Positions 6,576 to 14,419 of a stretch of DNA of 19,105 nucleotides are shown here, one piece after another. How positions within the stretch are numbered: position 1 is the first letter of the stretch; each line of letters starts with the position of its first letter. A program made the position numbers and the translations under genes. Source of the stretch: Clostridia bacterium (GTDB lineage: Bacteria > Bacillota > Clostridia > Christensenellales > Borkfalkiaceae); assembly GCA_017646555.1 (NCBI GenBank), contig JAGCMG010000058.1:1-19105 (forward strand), read 5' to 3'. Below the pieces are notes generated by a model. The model did no database searches. It had not been told where the DNA came from and worked only from the letters and a program-made list of their open reading frames with translations.

Positions 6576-7580
6576 TTATACGGTTTTTTTACTTTCTTCA
6601 ATTACGCTTGCAATTTTTTGTTCGATTTCCGTCGCAATTTCTGGATTTGCCATTAAATATTCTTTGGTCTTATCTCTACCGTTTGCGAGTTTTTCCCCGT
6701 TATAAGAAATCCACGCGCCACTCTTTTCTAACACGCCTTTTTCGATACCCATATCGATAATACAGCCTTCACGAGAAATGCCTTTACCGTAAATAATATC
6801 AAATTCAGCCACTTTAAATGGAGGCGCAAGTTTGTTTTTAACGACTTTCGCTTTCGTTCTATTACCGATTTGACCAGTTGCATCTTTTAACACGTCGCCC
6901 TTTCTAACGTCAATTCTAACGCTTGCATAAAACTTAAGTGCTTTACCACCGGTGGTCGTTTCAGGGCTACCGAACATAACGCCAACCTTTTCACGCAATT
7001 GGTTAATAAATATTAAGCAAGTGCCCGATTTATTAGCGGCGCCCGTGATAATACGAAGTGATTGCGACATTAATCTTGCTTGAAGACCAACGTGTGATTC
7101 ACCTACTTCGCCTTCAATTTCAGCCCTTGGGGTAAGCGCTGCAACAGAGTCAACTACGATTAAATCTACTGCGCCAGAAGAAACGAGTTGCTTAACGATT
7201 TCAAGCGCTTGTTCGCCCGTGTCAGGTTGCGAAACGTAAAGGTCGTCAAGATTAACGCCGAGTGCTTTTGCGTATACTGGGTCGAGCGCGTGTTCGGCGT
7301 CGACGAACGCTGCAATACCACCTTTTTTCTGCGCTTCGGCAATAGCGTGGAGCGCAACGGTAGTTTTACCTGAAGATTCAGGCCCGTAAATTTCTACTAT
7401 TCTACCTTTTGGAAAACCACCCATACCAAGCGCGATATCAAGCGCTAAACAGCCAGACGGAATAGTTTCAATGGCTTCATCACCTGCCGTATCCCCAAGA
7501 CGCATAATCGTGCCTTTACCATATTTTTTTTCAATTTGTACTAAAACGCTTTCAAGCGCTTTTGATTTTTGTTCATCCAT
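6576..7580 (-). CDS. recA: Recombinase RecA
   Basis: A 334-residue RecA, the DNA-dependent ATPase that forms filaments on single-stranded DNA for homologous recombination and triggers LexA self-cleavage. Walker A is GPESSGKT (66-73) and Walker B is LIVVDSVAAL. The L1/L2 DNA-binding loop regions are conserved (EVGESHVGLQARLMSQSLR; INQLREKVGVMFGSPETTTG). The C-terminus is slightly shorter than in E. coli and lacks a long acidic tail, as in many Firmicutes. Start: ATG at 7580, with AAAGGAAA about nine bases upstream. It lies about 100 nt after pgsA with no cinA between them. The gap holds a symmetric element that could be an operator. Confidence 0.99.
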   Translation of the reverse strand: MDEQKSKALESVLVQIEKKYGKGTIMRLGDTAGDEAIETIPSGCLALDIALGMGGFPKGRIVEIYGPESSGKTTVALHAIAEAQKKGGIAAFVDAEHALDPVYAKALGVNLDDLYVSQPDTGEQALEIVKQLVSSGAVDLIVVDSVAALTPRAEIEGEVGESHVGLQARLMSQSLRIITGAANKSGTCLIFINQLREKVGVMFGSPETTTGGKALKFYASVRIDVRKGDVLKDATGQIGNRTKAKVVKNKLAPPFKVAEFDIIYGKGISREGCIIDMGIEKGVLEKSGAWISYNGEKLANGRDKTKEYLMANPEIATEIEQKIASVIEESKKTV

Positions 7581-7646
7581 AATTTATATTTCCTTTTGTT
7601 ATTTTTAGGCTTTTATGCCGTTACAATCAAAGTTTAACAATATAAG

Positions 7647-7666
7647 TATGACATATGTGTGTCATA
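7647..7666. promoter_or_regulatory. Inverted repeat upstream of recA
   Basis: TATGACA and TGTCATA flank a six-base centre (TATGTG). The element sits 12 bases after the pgsA stop codon and about 70 bases before the recA start. No T tract follows, so it does not look like a terminator. An ATGACA box within it could serve as a -35 with TATATT or TATTGT downstream, so an operator-promoter for recA is possible. It does not match the usual Gram-positive LexA box (CGAAC...GTTCG). Confidence 0.4.
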
Positions 7667-7678
7667 TATTAAAAGTTT

Positions 7679-8272
7679 TTAAGCGTTTTCGCTATCTTTT
7701 AATACTTCTTTATTTTTAACTATGTAGTTAACGCCCGAAACCACCGTTAAGATAGCGCCGATTGCAAAAAGAATATAGCCAATCCACATTAAAACGCTAA
7801 ACACCTTACCACTAAAATCAAGCGCAACGATTAAGAATAAAATTGCAAAATCGGTAACGAAAGTTTTTGCTTTACCAATTTTATCGGCAGCGAGAACGAG
7901 TTGACGTTTAGCGGCAATCATTCTAAAACCACTAATGCCTAATTCTCTAATAATAATAAGAGCAACTAAACAAGTAAACGCAATCGTTAAATCAACGCCA
8001 AGACCAAAGCAAACGCCGTTACTTGTAATAAGTACGATAAGCGCAGTAGCAACTAAAGCCTTATCGGCAATCGGGTCTAAAAACTTGCCTAAGTTAGTAA
8101 CGATATTGTACTTTCTTGCAATATAGCCGTCTAAAAAATCCGTTAAAGCGGCAATAGCAAAAACCACAGCCGATAAAACGTAGTTGTACGGCAAAGCAGT
8201 TATGAAAAACAATGCCGTAAATACAGGTACTAAAATAATTCTTAAAATTGTGAGTTTATTAGGTAAATTCAT
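7679..8272 (-). CDS. pgsA: CDP-diacylglycerol-glycerol-3-phosphate 3-phosphatidyltransferase
   Basis: A 197-residue membrane enzyme that makes phosphatidylglycerol phosphate from CDP-diacylglycerol and glycerol-3-phosphate, the committed step to phosphatidylglycerol and cardiolipin. The CDP-alcohol phosphotransferase signature is complete: D45, D48-G49, A52-R53, G62, D66 and D70 within DFLDGYIARKYNIVTNLGKF and following residues. Several membrane helices are visible, starting at LTILRIILVPVFTALFF. The ATG at 8272 (MNLPNKLT) is chosen over in-frame upstream codons because GGAGAG lies before it and the family N-terminus begins there. It stands between rimO and recA, the conserved position in Firmicutes. 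Confidence 0.95.
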   Translation of the reverse strand: MNLPNKLTILRIILVPVFTALFFITALPYNYVLSAVVFAIAALTDFLDGYIARKYNIVTNLGKFLDPIADKALVATALIVLITSNGVCFGLGVDLTIAFTCLVALIIIRELGISGFRMIAAKRQLVLAADKIGKAKTFVTDFAILFLIVALDFSGKVFSVLMWIGYILFAIGAILTVVSGVNYIVKNKEVLKDSENA

Positions 8273-8321
8273 TTCTCTATCTCTCCTTAATGAATTTTTA
8301 TTTTTAGGCAATACGCCTTTT

Positions 8322-8343
8322 GGTCAATTTTAATCATACCGTT
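8322..8343 (-). repeat. Dispersed AACGGTAT repeat, single copy after rimO
   Basis: Minus strand: AACGGTAT, GATT, AAA, ATTGACC, which fits the full 22-nt pattern. It begins six bases after the rimO stop codon and is preceded by another AACGG within the last rimO codons. It lies in the rimO-pgsA gap; its TTGACC could also act as a poor -35 box for pgsA. Confidence 0.55.
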
Positions 8344-8348
8344 AACCG

Positions 8349-9665
8349 TTAAACGCGGTTACCGAACAAATCATAAGCGTTGGTATCGGTAATTAAAACA
8401 TCTACCGTTTTACCATACTCAACTTCAGTTTCAGAACAAAAATACACGACGCCATCAACGGACGGGGCTTGAAAATACGCCCTACCAACATAGCATAGTT
8501 TATCTTCGTCAAAGCCTTCTGCAAGCACATTTATCGTGCTATTTTTAAGCGATGATAACTTTTTACGCGAAATCTTTTTTTGCTCGGAATAAAGTTTTCT
8601 AACGCGCCTATCTTTAATAACAGCAGGGACTTGATTATCAAAGGAATACGCAGGCGTACCCTCTTCACGCGAATACTTAAAAAAGCCTGCGTTATCAAGT
8701 TGCGCACTTTTTAAAAAGTCTAATAACGCGTTAAAATGTTCGTCCGTTTCACCAGGAAAACCCGTTATAAAGGTTGACCTTAAAGAAATATTCGGAATAT
8801 TATCACGCAATTTTTTTAACAAGTTTAAGTAAGTTTCCTTATTGCCACGCCTTGCCATACGCTTTAAAATATAGCCGTCAGCATGTTGCATAGGAATATC
8901 TAAATATTTAATGATTTTATCGTTAACTTTAATTTCTTCAATAAGTTTATCGGTGATATTTTCAGGATAGCAGTATAAAAGTCTAACAGATTTTACGCTA
9001 TCTAATGCCGTTATATCTTGTAAAAGTTCAACTATCCCATAATTATCGTATAAATCAACACCGTATTTAAGGGTGTCTTGAGCAACGATTATAAGTTCTG
9101 CTATTTCGCCAAGTGATTTAACTTCGTCTAAAAGTTTTTCTTTTTCTATCGAACGGAACTTGCCACGAATATGTGGAATAAGACAATAAGTGCATCTATT
9201 AAAACATCCGTCTGCTATTTTAAGATACGCATAATTATCGGTCGTTAAAATACGGTTTATCAAGTCTTCGTTTTTAGTTTCGCCGACAGCGTTAACTCTT
9301 TTTCCTAAATAAACGCTATCGATTACTTCTAAAATTTTAGAATAATCAGCAATACCTAAAAACGCGTCCACTTCTATAAAATCGCCAAACATTTCGCCAA
9401 CGAATTTTTGTGGCAAACAACCTGTAACGATAATCTTTTCAAGTTTACCTGACTTTTTAAGTTCAAAAACTTGTAAAATTTCTTCAACAGCCTCTTGCCT
9501 TGCGCTTTGCAAAAAAGCGCAAGTGTTAACGACTACAATTTCAGCATCAGTAATAGTAGAAGTAAGTTGATATTTTTCGCTTAATATTGCAAGCATTTTT
9601 TCAGTATCAACTCTATTTTTATCGCAACCAAGCGATATTACCCCTACCTTTTTAGTTAAACTCAT
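8349..9665 (-). CDS. rimO: Ribosomal protein S12 methylthiotransferase RimO
   Basis: A 438-residue radical-SAM enzyme that methylthiolates an Asp of ribosomal protein S12. The N-terminal domain has the three Cys ligands of the auxiliary cluster (C14 in LGCDKNRVD, C49 in NTCAF, C83 in TGCLPQ). The radical-SAM CxxxCxxC is C154-C158-C161 in DGCFNRCTYCLIPHIRG. The C-terminal TRAM domain has GRAYFQAPSVDGVVYF, the RimO-type version that separates it from MiaB. Its ATG at 9665 shares one base with the ftsK stop (TAATG), so translation is probably coupled to ftsK. One copy of the dispersed repeat begins just after its stop. Confidence 0.95.
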   Translation of the reverse strand: MSLTKKVGVISLGCDKNRVDTEKMLAILSEKYQLTSTITDAEIVVVNTCAFLQSARQEAVEEILQVFELKKSGKLEKIIVTGCLPQKFVGEMFGDFIEVDAFLGIADYSKILEVIDSVYLGKRVNAVGETKNEDLINRILTTDNYAYLKIADGCFNRCTYCLIPHIRGKFRSIEKEKLLDEVKSLGEIAELIIVAQDTLKYGVDLYDNYGIVELLQDITALDSVKSVRLLYCYPENITDKLIEEIKVNDKIIKYLDIPMQHADGYILKRMARRGNKETYLNLLKKLRDNIPNISLRSTFITGFPGETDEHFNALLDFLKSAQLDNAGFFKYSREEGTPAYSFDNQVPAVIKDRRVRKLYSEQKKISRKKLSSLKNSTINVLAEGFDEDKLCYVGRAYFQAPSVDGVVYFCSETEVEYGKTVDVLITDTNAYDLFGNRV

Positions 9666-12600
9666 TATACTAATCCGCCGTATTTTTCTTCAAATTCTTC
9701 AATAGTGATTAAAACTCTTCTTGATTTACAGCCTTCGTTGCCGGAAATATAGCCTAAACTTTCCATCTTATCGATTATGCCACCTGCTCTTGCGTGGCCT
9801 AATTGGAAACGTCTTTGTAACATTGAAGTAGATGCCATATCCGACTCAATAACGTGACGAAGCGCTTGAATAAACAACGGGTCGTCTTCTGATATACCAC
9901 CACCGAAAGTAGGCATAGGTCTACTAACTTCCTGTGGTTTAACGACGTTTTCAAGCATTTGCGCAACTTCTTCGTTAAAGTATGCCGTATTATTTTTAAT
10001 AATATATTGCACTACGTCGTCGATTTCTTTTGGAGAAATGAAAGTACCTTGGTATCTTTCAAGCCCCGACATTTCTGAGTTTTTATAAAGCATATCGCCA
10101 CGGCCCAAAAGTTTTTCAGCGCCACTTTCGGCTAAAATCGTGGATGAGTCTGCATAATTAGTTACTCTAAATGCAACTCTTGACGGAAGATTGGTTTTTA
10201 TGGTACCAGTAATAACGTCGGTAGACGGTCTTTGAGTAGCCAATACTAAGTGAATACCAGCACTTCTTGCCTTTTGCGCGATATTTTGAATTTTCGCTTC
10301 CAAATCACGCTTACAAGAAAGCATAAGGTCGGCAAGTTCGTCGATAACGATAACAATTCTTGGCAATCTTTGAATTTTATCGTTTGCAACGACTTTATTG
10401 TAGTCGTTTATATCTTTAACAGCGCCAGGACAATCACGGAAAAGTTGATTTCTTCTATTCATTTCCCCTATCGCCCAGTCAAGCATAGCCAAAATCTTTC
10501 TTGTATCAGATAAAATTTCGTCGGTTATAAGGTGTGGCAAATGTTCGTAAGGCGCAAACTCAACTAATTTTGGGTCGATTAAGATAAGTTTTAAATCTTC
10601 CGGCGAATAGCGCATAATTAAACTTATTAAAAGCGAATTTAAGAATACACTCTTACCAGACCCCGTTGAGCCTGCAACGAGATAATGCGGGCCTTTAGTC
10701 AAGTCGTCTTCAATAGGTTCACCAACAACGTCACGGCCGATAATAAACATAAGCGAGCCTTTTTTATGCTCTCTCATAGCAGTTGCTTCTAAAACTTCTT
10801 TTAATGAAACTGGAACTCTAACACTATTAGCAACTTCCACCCCGACCAAGTTTTTACCAGGAATAGGCGCTAAAATTCTAACGCCGTCTTTAACTTCAAG
10901 CGTTGCCATAAGGTCAGCATCAAACGGAACGACCCTTTTAACCGACGCGCCTTCCGGCATAGCAAATTCATAGCGAGTAATAGACGGACCTTGCACGTAC
11001 CCTTCACCGTGAACGGGAAGTTTAAAGCCTGCAAGTTTATCTTCTATCTTTTTAATTCTACCAGCGTGGTCTTCTTCACTCTTTTTAACACCACGCGCGT
11101 GGTCTACGAATAAATTAAAACCAGGTGTAAAATACGGTCTATTTATAGGCTCTACTACTTGAATAGGTTTTTCTTCAACCACAGGTTCTTCTTTTTTAAT
11201 AGGCGTATAGGTTTGTTCGTTAACAAACGAAGTAACCCTTGATTTTCTTTGTTCTTTATCAGGGCCCCTGCCATTTTTCGGTCCTTTTATAGCGTCGTCA
11301 TAATCGCCGACGATATCAACAGTCGTGTAACTTGGCTTACTAACGATAGGCGAAGTAAAAGTAGTCGGCTTTGTAAAAGTCGGCGTTTTTTCTACTGTTT
11401 CAATTTCTTCTATAAAAGTTCCTGAAACGGTTTCGTCTAAATCTTCGTCGCCATCAACAAACGGGTCTGAAATTTCATCGTCGTCTTGAACGATAGGCTC
11501 ATTTACGATAGGTTCTTCTACATCTTCAAAAGTAGGTTCAACAACTTCGTCTTCAACAACTTCAGACACAAAGTTATCAAAATCGTCGTCCATTTTAGGC
11601 ACGTCGTAAGTAGGCGCGTCGTAAGTAGGCGTATTTTCTACTTCAGGCTCGAAAGGTTTTTCTTCATTTTTATCATTGACGCTATCTAAAATAGGGCTTT
11701 TAAAGGTATACTCGCCACCTAAAACCTTATCTCTTAACGCTTGTCTTTCTTCTTCTTGATTTTTAGTGCTTACCACACTTTCATCGTTTGATGACAAATA
11801 ATCAGAAGAAAAATAATCGGTAGTGATAGTTCTCTTTAAAGGTGAATTTTCAACTGCAACCTCTTTTTTAGACGGTTTATTTTCCTTTTTAATTTCTTTT
11901 GAAACAGCGTCCTCATCCGTTTCGCCACGAACTCTCCTTAAAGCGTTTAAGGCATCAAGCGCATTGGGCGTTTTAACATAATCGACCTTAGAACGCATAT
12001 CGCTATCTTTTCTAACGGGTTTTTCTTCTTTATCGTCAATATAAGCAACGTTTAAGCCTTTTCCTGCGACGTTTAATTTAAGGTCTGAATTCGCATCTTT
12101 TTTAGTACGGAACGCAAACTGTTCGCCGTTAGTAATATAAAGGTTATTTTTAAAAGTCGGCTCACTAAAATCAATATGAGTATGAAGTTCAGGCACGATA
12201 GGTGCTTGAACAATCGTACTTTCAATCGCTTCACCAACAACTTCGTCAGCGATTTTTTCTTCTTTTTCGGAAATAAAGTCAACTTTCCCACGGTTTTCTT
12301 TGAACGCGCCAGACTTAACGCCTTGATAGATAAAGTAGCCGTCAAAAAGTAAAGCAAGCGAAAGAATAACGTATAAGCCAACTGGCGTAAAGAGTTTTAA
12401 GCCCCAGTAAACTGCAAGCGCAGAAATAATGCCACCACCAGTTGCGCCCGAAACACCAGCTGATGCCGATTTATAGCAAGTAGAAATATACCCGCCAAAA
12501 GTTTCTAATGAAAAACTTGCAGAAGTAATAGCGTGTAATAAAAAGAAAACGCAAACGCCAAGTATTACGGCGTGCATAGTAATCTTTTTAGGCAAACTAA

Positions 12601-12847
12601 CGCTTTTGCCCATAACCATCATAACGCCGAAAACTGCGCATAAAACGCATTGTAAATAAGCGTAGTACCCCATTAAACCAAAAAGAAATTGATTAACGAA
12701 AGCCCCAAGTGTAGAAAAAATAGCGTCTTTAGTTAAAAGGCATATAAAACAAAGTGCTGAAAACAGCACCGTTAACATCCCAAAGGTTTCTTTAGTAAAT
12801 ATAGTTGAATCTTTTTTAGTTTCGCCGTCTCTTCTCGAATTGTCCAA
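9665..12847 (-). CDS. ftsK: DNA translocase FtsK/SpoIIIE
   Basis: A 1060-residue septal ATPase that pumps chromosomal DNA at division or sporulation. Residues about 20-180 hold four membrane helices. Residues about 190-600 form a long acidic linker rich in Glu, Asp, Thr, Pro and Val, with imperfect repeats such as APTYDAPTYDVP and EPIVNEPIVQDDDE. The motor follows, with Walker A GSTGSGKSVF (from residue 726) and Walker B IVIVIDELADLM (about 831). The C-terminal winged-helix gamma domain, with TSMLQRRFQLGHARAGGIID, reads orientation motifs in the DNA. The start is a TTG at 12847 with AGGAG upstream. The linker is longer than in Bacillus SpoIIIE (about 790 residues in all). FtsK and SpoIIIE cannot be told apart by sequence alone. 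Confidence 0.95.
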   Translation of the reverse strand: MDNSRRDGETKKDSTIFTKETFGMLTVLFSALCFICLLTKDAIFSTLGAFVNQFLFGLMGYYAYLQCVLCAVFGVMMVMGKSVSLPKKITMHAVILGVCVFFLLHAITSASFSLETFGGYISTCYKSASAGVSGATGGGIISALAVYWGLKLFTPVGLYVILSLALLFDGYFIYQGVKSGAFKENRGKVDFISEKEEKIADEVVGEAIESTIVQAPIVPELHTHIDFSEPTFKNNLYITNGEQFAFRTKKDANSDLKLNVAGKGLNVAYIDDKEEKPVRKDSDMRSKVDYVKTPNALDALNALRRVRGETDEDAVSKEIKKENKPSKKEVAVENSPLKRTITTDYFSSDYLSSNDESVVSTKNQEEERQALRDKVLGGEYTFKSPILDSVNDKNEEKPFEPEVENTPTYDAPTYDVPKMDDDFDNFVSEVVEDEVVEPTFEDVEEPIVNEPIVQDDDEISDPFVDGDEDLDETVSGTFIEEIETVEKTPTFTKPTTFTSPIVSKPSYTTVDIVGDYDDAIKGPKNGRGPDKEQRKSRVTSFVNEQTYTPIKKEEPVVEEKPIQVVEPINRPYFTPGFNLFVDHARGVKKSEEDHAGRIKKIEDKLAGFKLPVHGEGYVQGPSITRYEFAMPEGASVKRVVPFDADLMATLEVKDGVRILAPIPGKNLVGVEVANSVRVPVSLKEVLEATAMREHKKGSLMFIIGRDVVGEPIEDDLTKGPHYLVAGSTGSGKSVFLNSLLISLIMRYSPEDLKLILIDPKLVEFAPYEHLPHLITDEILSDTRKILAMLDWAIGEMNRRNQLFRDCPGAVKDINDYNKVVANDKIQRLPRIVIVIDELADLMLSCKRDLEAKIQNIAQKARSAGIHLVLATQRPSTDVITGTIKTNLPSRVAFRVTNYADSSTILAESGAEKLLGRGDMLYKNSEMSGLERYQGTFISPKEIDDVVQYIIKNNTAYFNEEVAQMLENVVKPQEVSRPMPTFGGGISEDDPLFIQALRHVIESDMASTSMLQRRFQLGHARAGGIIDKMESLGYISGNEGCKSRRVLITIEEFEEKYGGLV
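11602..11631 (-). repeat. Exact 15-nt tandem duplication in the FtsK linker
   Basis: CGTCGTAAGTAGGCG (plus strand) occurs twice head to tail, 11602-11616 and 11617-11631. It encodes the repeated pentapeptide in APTYDAPTYDVP and keeps the frame. An exact DNA repeat suggests a recent slippage event in a region under weak length constraint. Confidence 0.85.
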
Positions 12848-12883
12848 AATCGTACTCCTAATCTATATTTAAATAATAACTAA

Positions 12884-12912
12884 ATTATAGCAAATTTATC
12901 TCTCTTTTACAA
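12884..12912 (-). promoter_or_regulatory. Promoter of the ftsK operon
   Basis: Minus strand: TTGTAA (12912-12907), a 17-base spacer and a perfect TATAAT (12889-12884). The expected leader is about 30 nt, ending in AGGAG before the TTG start of ftsK. Confidence 0.8.
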
Positions 12913-12913
12913 C

Positions 12914-12928
12914 AGTTTATTATAAACT
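12914..12928. promoter_or_regulatory. Perfect inverted repeat abutting the ftsK -35 box
   Basis: AGTTTAT-T-ATAAACT is symmetric over seven bases each side of one central base and lies one base upstream of the ftsK -35 box. The placement suits a repressor or activator site, but AT-rich palindromes also arise by chance in such a genome. Confidence 0.35.
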
Positions 12929-12952
12929 TTTTAGCGCGCGCGCGAAATAAAT

Positions 12953-12978
12953 AAAAAAAACGCCTAAAAGGCGTTTTC
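12953..12978 (-). terminator. Intrinsic terminator of the ABC importer operon
   Basis: On the minus strand AAAACGCC-TTTTA-GGCGTTTT is followed by further T. The hairpin begins directly after the stop codon of the ATPase gene and separates the importer operon from the ftsK promoter. Confidence 0.88.
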
Positions 12979-13638
12979 TTATAAGGTTAAAAGTTTTTCA
13001 AGTTGCATTTTAAGTTCAGCGTTAGAAAAATAATCAGGGGTCCTTTTTTCGCTGGAATTTTTAATTCTTTTTATGATTTTACCGTGTTTTAGTATTAAAA
13101 TCTCGTCGGAAAAAGCAACGGCTTCGTTAATATCGTGCGTTACGAATATTATGTTCGTTGGCTTACTTTTTAGCATACTTAATAGATATTCGACTTCTTG
13201 GCGCTTATTTTTTAAATCAAGCGAAGAAAACGGTTCGTCTAATAATAAATAGTCGCTATTTTTTAGTAGTCCACGAAGTAACGCCACTCTTTGTCTTTCC
13301 CCACCCGATAAAAAGTTTGGATAGGCTAATTTTTTATCGGTTAAATTAAAAGCGTCAAGTCCAGATAAAATTTCTTCTTCCGTTGCGCCCGAAATTTTAA
13401 GGTTATCGTAAACGGTTAAATTTGGCAGTAAATTAGGCGATTGAAAAACATAAGAGCACTTAACTTTACTGATAAATCCGTCGTAATCGGTAAGCGAAGA
13501 AATCGCGTTTAAAAGCGTGGTTTTCCCCGACCCCGATTCCCCTAAAATACAAGTAACGCCGTCGTTTATCGTGAAAGATAAATCGTCTAAAACGGTTAAG
13601 TTTTTATATTTTTTAGTCAAATTTTTAATCTCTATCAT
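12979..13638 (-). CDS. ABC transporter ATPase (NitT/TauT type)
   Basis: A 219-residue nucleotide-binding subunit of an importer. Walker A is GESGSGKT (33-40), the Q-loop is at Q66 in YVFQSPNLLPN, the signature LSGGERQRVALLRGLL starts at 110, Walker B is LLLDEP with D134-E135, and the H-loop His is H168 in IIFVTHD. It is slightly shorter than the family average (about 240-260). The ATG at 13638 (MIEIKNLTKKY) is chosen because the family N-terminus starts there and GGAG lies upstream; it overlaps the end of the permease gene by 14 bases, so the two are probably translated together. It is the last gene of the operon. Confidence 0.93.
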   Translation of the reverse strand: MIEIKNLTKKYKNLTVLDDLSFTINDGVTCILGESGSGKTTLLNAISSLTDYDGFISKVKCSYVFQSPNLLPNLTVYDNLKISGATEEEILSGLDAFNLTDKKLAYPNFLSGGERQRVALLRGLLKNSDYLLLDEPFSSLDLKNKRQEVEYLLSMLKSKPTNIIFVTHDINEAVAFSDEILILKHGKIIKRIKNSSEKRTPDYFSNAELKMQLEKLLTL

Positions 13639-14404
13639 CAGCCTTTCTCCATTTGAAAAATTTTGATTGAATAAAGTTAAACAAGTATTCAATGATGATG
13701 CCTGTTAATACGGCAACTAAGGTTAAAGCGAATAAATAAGCCGTTTGAAAATAGATATTTCCAGCAGTCGTAATCATTCCCCCAAGTCCCGTTAAAGTAT
13801 AAGCCGTAACTTCTGCCGAAACGACAAGTTTAACGGCGAACGATAAGTTAGACCCGATATGCGAAAAAACATAAGGTGCAGTCAAGGGAAAATATATTTT
13901 AGTAAGCCTATCTTTTTTACTCATTTCAAAGATTTTAGCGACCTTTAAAATACCGTCGTCAATACCTGTTAAAGCCGATAAAAACTGCGAATAAATCATA
14001 GGAAATAAGACTAAAAAAGCAACTATAACAGGCGCAGTTTTAGGCGTGGACCAAATTAAAATCATAACTAAAATCGCCATAGTCGGTAGACTTCTAACAA
14101 CGGCAATAATCGGCTTAAAAAACTCTTTAAACCACTTAAACGCAAACGCAAGCGACGCGCACGCTAAAGCCAATACGAACGAAGATAAAAACGCTACTAA
14201 AACTCTAATTAAAGTCGCTAAATACGCGCGATAAAAAAACTTGCGCGTAAAGCAATCGAAAAACGCTTTTATCGTGTCCGAAAAAGACGGCATTAAGTAT
14301 TCGTTTTTAACCGAAAAAGCAAAGGCTATCCAAATTAGCCACATTACTAAAAACGCGCTTAAAGAATAAACGAGTTTTAGTATTTTGTCCTTATTATTTT
14401 TCAT
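13625..14404 (-). CDS. ABC transporter permease (NitT/TauT, BPD_transp_1 type)
   Basis: A 259-residue membrane protein with about six helices. The cytoplasmic coupling loop is visible as EMSKKDRLTKIYFPLTAPYV (the EAA-type motif, normally 'EAA...G....i..P.a.P'), and the segment VVRSLPTMAILVMILIW is typical of the SsuC/TauC/ThiX permease group. Start: ATG at 14404, with AAAGGAAA upstream, 15 bases after the lipoprotein gene. The substrate cannot be deduced; this family covers nitrate, alkanesulfonates, taurine, thiamine precursors, riboflavin and others. Confidence 0.92.
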   Translation of the reverse strand: MKNNKDKILKLVYSLSAFLVMWLIWIAFAFSVKNEYLMPSFSDTIKAFFDCFTRKFFYRAYLATLIRVLVAFLSSFVLALACASLAFAFKWFKEFFKPIIAVVRSLPTMAILVMILIWSTPKTAPVIVAFLVLFPMIYSQFLSALTGIDDGILKVAKIFEMSKKDRLTKIYFPLTAPYVFSHIGSNLSFAVKLVVSAEVTAYTLTGLGGMITTAGNIYFQTAYLFALTLVAVLTGIIIEYLFNFIQSKFFKWRKADDRD

Positions 14405-14419
14405 TTTATTTCCTTTAGT

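Noticed and set aside
6565..6590. Hairpin CCGT...ACGG with T run at the recA stop as a recA terminator
   Set aside because: The T run is on the plus-strand side; in the direction of recA transcription no T tract follows and the stem is only four base pairs.
7610..7640. Another AACGG repeat copy between pgsA and recA
   Set aside because: Only AACGGCAT and a few scattered bases match; too weak to count as a copy.
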